7,441 bases of DNA from positions 1 to 7,441 of the forward strand of contig DATFAS010000084.1 in NCBI GenBank assembly GCA_035254305.1. The letters are read 5' to 3'. This document shows, one piece after another, positions 1-3,569 of this stretch. The DNA is from DATFAS01 sp035254305. GTDB taxonomy: Bacteria > Bacillota > Bacilli > Aneurinibacillales > RAOX-1. The notes under the pieces are model-generated. The model saw only the letters and a list, made by a program, of their open reading frames with translations, ran no database searches and had not been told where the DNA came from. How positions within the stretch are numbered: the stretch's first letter is position 1; each line of letters starts with the position of its first letter. The position numbers and the translations under genes were made by a program.

Positions 1-347
1 TGGGTGCAAAAAATAAAGTCGTTGCAGGGGATTATCAAGGTAAAATGGTTGGGCAAGTATTTGGAGTGCCATACATTTCTACTGGTTTTACAAAGAGCAT
101 GAATTTGGACAAAACTACGGTAGAAAGCTATGAATTGGTAGATGAATCTAGCAGAAAAAGTGCAACAAGTGCAGTTGGAAGAGGTTTAGCCGGAGGTCTT
201 TTACTTGGCCCCGTTGGAATGCTTGCAGGTCTATCTGCAAAATCAAAAGGCACTCATACTGTTGCTGTTGAATTTAAGGATGGCAAGAGAAGTTTGCTAG
301 AAATTGACGATAAGATTTATCAAGCATTAGTGAAGAAATTATTTTAA
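1..347 (+). CDS. small glycine-rich hypothetical protein, 5' end cut by the window edge
   Basis: The reading frame is open to the window edge. Its in-frame codon before position 3 ends in TG, so the true start may be an ATG whose A lies one base outside the window, giving about 115 residues. An internal ATG at 45 is less likely because the 14 codons before it (GAKNKVVAGDYQGK) look like genuine protein. The middle carries a small-residue-rich segment (VGRGLAGGLLLGPVGMLAG), and the end has a beta-rich stretch with VAVEFKDGKR and a final helix. I infer a resemblance to Bacillales proteins in which a glycine-rich loop interrupts a small PH-like or SHOCT-associated domain, but I cannot name the family. 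A strong terminator follows 16 bases after the stop, so it ends its own transcript just before the phage lysis genes. It could be a phage accessory (moron) gene. Function unknown. Confidence 0.7.
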   Translation, partial: GAKNKVVAGDYQGKMVGQVFGVPYISTGFTKSMNLDKTTVESYELVDESSRKSATSAVGRGLAGGLLLGPVGMLAGLSAKSKGTHTVAVEFKDGKRSLLEIDDKIYQALVKKLF

Positions 348-363
348 AGAAACTAATCTGACT

Positions 364-396
364 AAAGACTTACCTTCGGGTAGGTCTTTTTATTTT
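364..396 (+). terminator. strong intrinsic terminator after the first gene
   Basis: An 11-bp stem, AAAGACTTACC (364-374) against GGTAGGTCTTT (379-389), with one T-G wobble, closes on a stable C(TTCG)G tetraloop. A T-rich tail (387-396, one A interrupting) follows. It sits 16 bases past the stop at 347 and only 21 bases before the next start at 418, leaving no room for a separate promoter for the lysis genes. Confidence 0.9.
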
Positions 397-417
397 GCGT
401 GAAAGTGGGTGATTGGT

Positions 418-660
418 ATGGGTGACGATTTAGAACAGGGAAAAGCCATTGCTTCTTTGGAGGCGAAAATGGACTTGGTATTAAAGTTTATTGAAGAAAT
501 TAAAGCATCCTTGGCAACAAACTATGTCCAAAAGGTTCAATTTGAAGACTTAAAGTTGCGTGTAGACAAACTTGAGGGTGCAGGACATAGATGGATTCCT
601 ATTATATTAACTGCAATTGCATCTATTGCGGCTGTTATAGCTTTATTTATTAAACAATAG
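418..660 (+). CDS. XhlA-like phage lysis-associated membrane protein
   Basis: An 80-residue protein. A charged helical region (about residues 4-52, heptad-like IASLEAKMDLVLKF and FEDLKLRVDKLEG) suggests a coiled coil. It is followed by one hydrophobic segment (about 59-78) and a short charged tail, FIKQ. This layout matches XhlA/hemolysin-type proteins found beside holin and endolysin in Bacillus phages and PBSX-like elements, where they help the holin at the membrane. The call rests on architecture and neighbours rather than a diagnostic motif. I chose ATG 418 because GTGGGTGAT at 405-413 is a reasonable Shine-Dalgarno for it. The upstream GTG at 409 lies inside that site. The gene ends just before the holin gene, whose ribosome binding site begins within this stop codon, so the two are translationally linked. 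Confidence 0.75.
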   Translation: MGDDLEQGKAIASLEAKMDLVLKFIEEIKASLATNYVQKVQFEDLKLRVDKLEGAGHRWIPIILTAIASIAAVIALFIKQ

Positions 661-671
661 GAGGTACACAT

Positions 672-872
672 ATGAACAAACAATTAATTGCTCCCGTTTC
701 TATTATTATTGTGATTGCCTTGAAGCAACTGTTTAACGTAGAACTTACAGATAGTCAAGTTGAGCAGACCATTAATGTTTTGGCTGAAGTAGGAGCAGGG
801 ATTTGGGCTGCACTTGTTCATCCGAAAGGAGTTACTACCGATGGTGGAACTAATAACACTCCTCAAGCGTAG
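672..872 (+). CDS. small phage holin-like protein
   Basis: A 66-residue protein with a textbook AGGAGG (659-664) seven bases before ATG 672. Residues 5-20 (LIAPVSIIIVIALKQL) form a hydrophobic helix. Residues 22-35 (NVELTDSQVEQTIN) are amphipathic, residues 36-49 form a weaker hydrophobic helix (VLAEVGAGIWAALV), and the tail is polar and glycine/asparagine-rich. This helix, amphipathic linker, helix layout with a hydrophilic C-terminus is typical of small Gram-positive phage holins, which form the membrane lesion that releases or activates the endolysin. It lies directly after the XhlA-like gene, and its last 32 bases overlap the endolysin gene in another frame, a tight coupling common in lysis cassettes. 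The exact holin family cannot be assigned by eye. Confidence 0.78.
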   Translation: MNKQLIAPVSIIIVIALKQLFNVELTDSQVEQTINVLAEVGAGIWAALVHPKGVTTDGGTNNTPQA

Positions 873-1497
873 TGAACAACGAATATTGACATTACACACA
901 GCCCTCCAAGTGAGAGCTTTTGAGTTGATCAAGAGAGCTTATAAAGAGGGGTATCCTATTTCAGTATGTCAGGCACTTAGGACAATCGAAGAGCAAGAAG
1001 AACTATATGCACAAGGAAGAACAGCACCAGGGAACATTGTAACATGGGTAAGACGTACCTATCATAATTTTGGGCTTGCATTCGACTATGTGATTCTTAC
1101 AGAGGATGGAACCGACTGCATATGGGAAGATGACAATGGTTATACAGCGATTGGTCAAATTGGTAAGGAACTAGGAATGGAATGGGGTGGAGATTGGGAG
1201 CCATCACAGAGGGATATGCCACATTTCCAGTTAACATTTGGACTGAGTATCAATGATTTGTGTGCTGGAGCAAAACCACCTGAAAATGTAGATTTACCAA
1301 CATATGAGAACGAGCAAGAAACTGAGGAGGTAATCGAGATGAAATTTGATGCGACAACAGTAGTAAAATGTGAAGATAAAAGCGTAGGAGGGATTATCCT
1401 AGACGGAGTTACATTTGTTCCTGTGAGACAATTGGCAGAGTTACTTGGTGCAAAAGTGGAGTGGGTAGACGGAGAAGTACAGGTTACAAAGGTATAG
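841..1497 (+). CDS. phage endolysin: M15 family L-alanyl-D-glutamate peptidase with C-terminal Cu-amine-oxidase-N-like domain
   Basis: A 218-residue protein. Residues 3-145 match the CwlK/Ply500 type of zinc peptidase that cuts between L-Ala and D-Glu in peptidoglycan stem peptides. Visible motifs are QALRTIEEQEELYAQGR (44-60), the zinc motif HNFGLAFD (H75, D82), EWGGDW (114-119), and DMPHFQ with D125 in the catalytic place and H128 as third zinc ligand. These spacings match the Ply500 pattern. FGLSINDL (133-140) ends the domain. After an acidic linker (148-166), residues 185-218 (IILDGVTFVPVRQLAELLGAK, split here from VEWVDGEVQ) resemble a single copper-amine-oxidase-N1-like unit, a presumed wall-binding or scaffold domain. 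I chose ATG 841 because AAAGGAG (825-831) is well spaced and the family usually starts this close to the LLKRSE helix. An ATG at 814 would add nine unrelated residues. The start lies inside the holin gene. Confidence 0.9.
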   Translation: MVELITLLKRSEQRILTLHTALQVRAFELIKRAYKEGYPISVCQALRTIEEQEELYAQGRTAPGNIVTWVRRTYHNFGLAFDYVILTEDGTDCIWEDDNGYTAIGQIGKELGMEWGGDWEPSQRDMPHFQLTFGLSINDLCAGAKPPENVDLPTYENEQETEEVIEMKFDATTVVKCEDKSVGGIILDGVTFVPVRQLAELLGAKVEWVDGEVQVTKV

Positions 1498-1507
1498 GGC
1501 TTGGTTA

Positions 1508-1526
1508 TAACATATCTGATATGTTA
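1508..1526. repeat. perfect 9-bp inverted repeat
   Basis: TAACATATC (1508-1516) and GATATGTTA (1518-1526) are exact inverted copies around a single base. A one-base spacer suits a dimeric protein site better than an RNA hairpin, though a shorter stem with a 7-base loop is possible. It begins 11 bases after the endolysin stop. A smaller repeat, AGGTA-GTT-TACCT (1526-1538), adjoins it, and the 8-mer ATATCTGA (1512-1519) recurs at 1606-1613. No T-run follows closely. Confidence 0.5.
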
Positions 1527-1623
1527 GGTAGTTTACCTTTGGTTTTCACTATTTTTTCATCAATATTTTCTATACTATAATTGTCAGTGAGTCAATCCCT
1601 CGTTGATATCTGACTTATATAAT

Positions 1624-1662
1624 ATCCCACTGTATCCACGACATCCACGACAGTGGGATTAT
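1624..1662 (+). terminator. hairpin with a tandem 9-mer in its loop, possible terminator of the lysis operon
   Basis: A 10-bp perfect stem, ATCCCACTGT (1624-1633) with ACAGTGGGAT (1650-1659), encloses a 16-base loop. The loop is nearly two copies of ATCCACGAC (1634-1642 and 1643-1651, the second running into the stem). The following TATATTTGTT is only moderately T-rich, so termination may be weak. It is the first stable hairpin after the endolysin. A TATAAT at 1576-1581 upstream has no convincing -35 box. Confidence 0.5.
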
Positions 1663-1737
1663 ATTTGTTAAAATAATATTGATTAATACATATTTTGTCC
1701 GATATTAATGGTATATTTTTTATGACATGCTTAACTT

Positions 1738-1771
1738 GGCCTATCAGTTTAACTGATGGGTCTTTTTGTTT
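1738..1771 (+). terminator. intrinsic terminator in the phage right-end non-coding region
   Basis: GGCCTATCAGT (1738-1748) pairs with ACTGATGGGTC (1752-1762), including two wobbles, around a very small loop. TTTTTGTTT (1763-1771) follows. No gene precedes it closely, so it probably backs up termination of the lysis transcript or ends an unrecognised short RNA. Confidence 0.75.
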
Positions 1772-1792
1772 AATTTGAATACATACATATAC

Positions 1793-1822
1793 AACCTGCT
1801 CATATTCTTGGGCGGGTTTTTT
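1793..1822 (+). terminator. second tandem intrinsic terminator
   Basis: AACCTGCTCA (1793-1802) pairs with TGGGCGGGTT (1809-1818), with two wobbles and a 6-base loop, and continues into a T-run (1817-1822). It starts about 30 bases after the previous terminator ends and about ten bases before the tRNA promoter, insulating the tRNA transcript from phage late transcription. Confidence 0.8.
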
Positions 1823-1831
1823 GTTGACTAC

Positions 1832-1860
1832 TTTACTTCCAACAATAACAACAGTATAAT
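1832..1860 (+). promoter_or_regulatory. sigma-A-type promoter upstream of the tRNA fragment and tRNA genes
   Basis: TTTACT (1832-1837) lies exactly 17 bases before a consensus TATAAT (1855-1860). A TTGACT at 1824-1829 is a better -35 hexamer but is 25 bases away, too far to pair with this -10. Transcription would start near 1867 and run through the tRNA-Pro fragment into tRNA-Gly and tRNA-Thr. It lies on the phage side of the inferred junction. Confidence 0.68.
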
Positions 1861-1941
1861 ATAAATCAATAAAAACTTAGTGAAGTGGTCAATACTTATT
1901 AAAACTGATAAACAAATTGATTTGAATGATTTTGTGTCTTT

Positions 1942-1991
1942 CCACGTTCGGGACGTGGGGGTCGCAGGTTCAAATCCTGTCTTCCCGACCA
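1942..1991 (+). pseudogene. 3' fragment of tRNA-Pro(CGG)
   Basis: The piece begins at the anticodon stem: CCACG (1942-1946), loop TTCGGGA with anticodon CGG (1949-1951), CGTGG (1954-1958). It continues with the variable loop GGGTC, T arm GCAGG-TTCAAAT-CCTGT (1964-1980), acceptor strand CTTCCCG (1981-1987), discriminator A and CCA (1989-1991). The matching 5' acceptor strand CGGGAAG and any D arm are absent upstream, where the sequence is unrelated AT-rich DNA. It therefore cannot fold into a tRNA and is a remnant. GTTCGGGAC around the loop is typical of bacterial tRNA-Pro(CGG). Confidence 0.9.
1942..1991 (+). other. prophage attachment site (attL/attR-type junction) in tRNA-Pro
   Basis: The 3' half of a tRNA starting cleanly at the anticodon stem is the classic duplicated core left by tyrosine-recombinase integration. 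The anticodon arm's own dyad (CCACG/CGTGG around a 7-base loop) is a known class of crossover site. The exact crossover is not determinable without the other junction. An identical or near-identical 50-mer within an intact tRNA-Pro is predicted at the far left end of the element. Confidence 0.75.
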
Positions 1992-2027
1992 ATTCGTATT
2001 AGGTTGTATGTTTGTATGTATACATTT

Positions 2028-2101
2028 GCGGGTGTAGTTCAATGGTAGAATGCCGGCTTCCCAAGCCTGAGGCGGGGGTTCGATTCCCCTCACCCGCTCC
2101 A
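2028..2101 (+). tRNA. tRNA-Gly(CCC)
   Basis: A 74-base cloverleaf: acceptor GCGGGTG/CACCCGC perfectly paired, D arm GTTC-AATGGTA-GAAT, anticodon loop TTCCCAA with CCC at 2060-2062, T arm GGGGG-TTCGATT-CCCCT, discriminator T, encoded CCA. It reads the GGG glycine codon. The anticodon stem CCGGC/GCCTG has a C-T mismatch at the 28-42 position, where GCCGG would be expected. It follows the tRNA-Pro fragment by 36 bases and is probably co-transcribed with tRNA-Thr. Confidence 0.95.
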
Positions 2102-2110
2102 AATTTAAAA

Positions 2111-2186
2111 GCTGGTGTGGCACAGTTGGTAGCGCACTTCACTCGTAATGAAGGGGTCGGAGGTTCGAGTCCTCTCACCAGCACCA
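2111..2186 (+). tRNA. tRNA-Thr(CGT)
   Basis: A 76-base cloverleaf: acceptor GCTGGTG/CACCAGC perfectly paired, anticodon arm CTTCA-CTCGTAA-TGAAG with CGT at 2144-2146, T arm GGAGG-TTCGAGT-CCTCT, encoded CCA. It reads the ACG threonine codon. The D stem GCAC/GCGC contains an A-C mismatch at position 12-23, where GCGC is usual. It begins nine bases after tRNA-Gly, so the two share a transcript. Confidence 0.95.
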
Positions 2187-2200
2187 TAACCATACATATC

Positions 2201-2219
2201 AACGTTTTAAGCGTTTTTC
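2201..2219 (+). terminator. weak candidate terminator after tRNA-Thr
   Basis: AACG (2201-2204) can pair with CGTT (2212-2215) around a 7-base loop and runs into TTTTTCT. The stem is short, so efficiency is doubtful. A further short hairpin, AAAGTG/CGCTTT (2235-2240, 2253-2258), followed by a T-run to 2261 offers a second chance for termination of the tRNA transcript. Confidence 0.35.
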
Positions 2220-2231
2220 TAAAGACCATAA

Positions 2232-2282
2232 AATAAAGTGGTCGTACAGAAGCGCTTTTTTGATTTTTAAAGCCACTTTATT
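2232..2282. repeat. 10-bp inverted repeat with 31-base spacer
   Basis: AATAAAGTGG (2232-2241) and CCACTTTATT (2273-2282) are exact inverted copies, and the spacer includes the T-run at 2256-2261. They could be a bidirectional RNA stem after the tRNA operon or ends of a small degenerate element. A 10-base direct repeat TAAAGACCAT (2220-2229 and 2360-2369) brackets the stretch. No transposase coding is visible. Confidence 0.4.
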
Positions 2283-2370
2283 CTTGTCTCAAAATGAACA
2301 AGGAAAGGTGGCTATTACTTTGTTGTTGAAATTTGCGGTTAAAAATATTTTCAAACGATTAAAGACCATC

Positions 2371-2508
2371 ATGAACTTCAAAGATGCTTTAACTATTCTA
2401 AGGACATTCTCCAATTTTTGTGAAACTTATAAATCAGCAGATGGTAAAGAATTAACTCCTGCACATCGTTTATGGATTACAGATAAAGTATTTGATTTGA
2501 TTACTTAG
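2371..2508 (+). CDS. doubtful small hypothetical protein or remnant (45 aa)
   Basis: The 45-codon frame from ATG 2371 contains a protein-like sequence, with a predicted helix at residues 3-20 and then SADGKELTPAHRLWITDK. No clear Shine-Dalgarno precedes ATG 2371. The frame stays open upstream to at least 2260, with only non-ATG starts (GTG 2308, where AAGGAAAG abuts the codon, and TTG 2260). The upstream residues look lysine- and leucine-rich rather than conserved. It lies between the tRNAs and the convergent LysR gene without a visible promoter. It may be the C-terminal remnant of a longer gene. I do not recognise a family. Confidence 0.35.
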   Translation: MNFKDALTILRTFSNFCETYKSADGKELTPAHRLWITDKVFDLIT

Positions 2509-2564
2509 ATGAAATTGCTGATGCTTTTTTAAGTATAGATTAAGGGAGAAGGCTAAGTTGTAAA

Positions 2565-3452
2565 TTAATCATTCTGAAAAGTATCAATGAAAGCCTGTGC
2601 ACTCTTAGAAAGATGACGTTCCCTAAGCCAAACGATACCAACATCAGATTGAAAGGTAGCATCAAGTATATCTAGCATCTTAATCTCTCCAATCGGAAAG
2701 GAAGACATTACAGACTTAGGTAGAATCGTAGCTCCGATGCCTGCCACTACGAGTGCTATAATAATCGCAACACTTGAACATTCACAAACTATGTTCGGTT
2801 CGAATCCGAAACGTCTGCATTCATTTATAACTTTTTCGTTTAATCTTACCGTCCTATCACTCTTCAATGCCAAAAGAGGGAGTGAAGCAATATCTTTCAT
2901 ATGAATCGCAGGGTGTGAATCATTCCATTCTTGCGGAACCACCACCACGAATGGGTCGGATGGAAGATGAAAAATTGCGTATTTATCCGATGGATAATTT
3001 GATTCAAAAGGAAGCCTTGTCATCACGAGTTCAATAGTTCTATCCTCTAGATATTCGCCTAAAGTGAAATGATCACCCTCAAGGATTTTAAAAATGACGA
3101 CAGGATATTTCTCACGAAATTGTTTGATTTTTTCAGGGATAAGTGAGACACATGAAAATACGGAACCAATCGATAATGTTCCTCGTAGACCTTGATCAAT
3201 TTCCTGGATTTCGGTTATCGCTTCATCTAGTTGTCGTATCAAACTCTCCGCCTTTTTTCGTAAGATGGCCCCTGCTTGTGTCAGTTTTAACTGCTTTCCA
3301 TTGCGTTCGAATAGTGTGACCCCGAGTTCTTGTTCCATTAATTTCAATTGTCTGCTTAACGGCGGCTGTTCCATGTTTAGTGTCTTTGCTGCACGAGTAA
3401 TTTGTTCTTCTTTGGCTATTGCCAAAAAGTATCGGAGTTGCCGAATATCCAT
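2565..3452 (-). CDS. LysR family transcriptional regulator
   Basis: A 295-residue protein of normal family length. Residues 1-60 form the winged helix-turn-helix (MDIRQLRYFLAIAKEEQITR, then AAKTLNMEQPPLSRQLKLME with the recognition helix, and LGVTLFERNGKQLKLTQAG). A linker helix (61-88) follows, then a two-lobed periplasmic-binding-protein-like effector domain (about 91-292). The QPPLSRQ variant is common in the CatR/BenM-like branch. AGGGGGA sits five bases before its ATG. It is divergent from the ACT-MFS gene across 117 bases, the standard layout in which a LysR protein controls the neighbouring operon and itself in response to a small molecule. That molecule is probably an amino acid or 2-oxo acid linked to the aminotransferase, but this is inference. 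No clear terminator is visible after its stop. Confidence 0.95.
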   Translation of the reverse strand: MDIRQLRYFLAIAKEEQITRAAKTLNMEQPPLSRQLKLMEQELGVTLFERNGKQLKLTQAGAILRKKAESLIRQLDEAITEIQEIDQGLRGTLSIGSVFSCVSLIPEKIKQFREKYPVVIFKILEGDHFTLGEYLEDRTIELVMTRLPFESNYPSDKYAIFHLPSDPFVVVVPQEWNDSHPAIHMKDIASLPLLALKSDRTVRLNEKVINECRRFGFEPNIVCECSSVAIIIALVVAGIGATILPKSVMSSFPIGEIKMLDILDATFQSDVGIVWLRERHLSKSAQAFIDTFQND

Positions 3453-3569
3453 TGAATCCCCCTATACATACCTTTTTGATATGATAAACAAACAATATAG
3501 ATATTTTTTATATGCTTATTAGGATGATATCATACAAAGGAATCAATACTGAAGGGGGATCAAACTGAC
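3453..3569. promoter_or_regulatory. divergent control region with LysR-type operator candidates
   Basis: The 117-base region separates the regulator from the ACT-MFS operon. ATATA (3495-3499) and TATAT (3509-3513) form an interrupted palindrome with a 9-base spacer. This contains the T-N11-A core described for LysR-type boxes, but AT-rich sequence makes chance likely. A perfect palindrome ATGATATCAT lies at 3524-3533, and a related TATGATA half is near 3480-3486. Several -10-like hexamers exist on both strands, but I see no -35/-10 pair with good spacing, consistent with an activator-dependent promoter. Confidence 0.5.

Larger units (their letters stand above)
1..1991. mobile_element. right end of a prophage (or prophage remnant) bounded by a tRNA-Pro fragment
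   Basis: The segment holds a phage lysis cassette (XhlA-like protein, holin-like protein, M15 endolysin) followed by non-coding DNA and then a 5'-truncated tRNA-Pro gene. Integration into a tRNA gene leaves an intact tRNA at one end and a 3' remnant at the other. The remnant reads on the + strand with host-type tRNAs to its right, so the element must lie on the left. Lysis genes next to one att end, with integrase at the opposite end, is a usual temperate phage layout. The left end, integrase and structural genes are outside the window, so whether the phage is complete cannot be judged. Membership of the first gene (1-347) is inferred from position only. Confidence 0.72.

Noticed and set aside
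409..417. GTG start for the XhlA-like protein
   Set aside because: The GTG lies within the likely Shine-Dalgarno of ATG 418, and no good purine run precedes it.
814..840. Upstream ATG start for the endolysin
   Set aside because: It would add nine residues that lie within the holin reading region and has no better ribosome site. ATG 841 has AAAGGAG at good spacing and fits the family's N-terminus.
684..932. Minus-strand ORF opposite the holin and endolysin genes
   Set aside because: Shadow of two well-supported + strand genes, with no ribosome site and no recognisable protein character.
1576..1581. TATAAT as a promoter for a short phage RNA ending at the 1624-1659 hairpin
   Set aside because: No convincing -35 box at 16-18 bases upstream (only a T-run), so it is not listed as a promoter.
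1824..1829. TTGACT as the -35 box for the tRNA promoter
   Set aside because: It is 25 bases from TATAAT, too far. TTTACT at 1832 has the correct 17-base spacing.
1899..2236. Three ORFs on both strands overlapping the tRNA region (1899-2123 minus, 1999-2229 minus, 2012-2236 plus)
   Set aside because: Their peptides (for example DLNLRPPRPERGKT, GNRTPASGLGSRHSTIELH, GVAQLVAHFTRNEGVGGS) are the well-known artefacts of translating tRNA genes and their antisense.
3223..3522. ORFs on both strands around the start of the LysR gene
   Set aside because: They are alternative frames of the clear LysR helix-turn-helix coding region.
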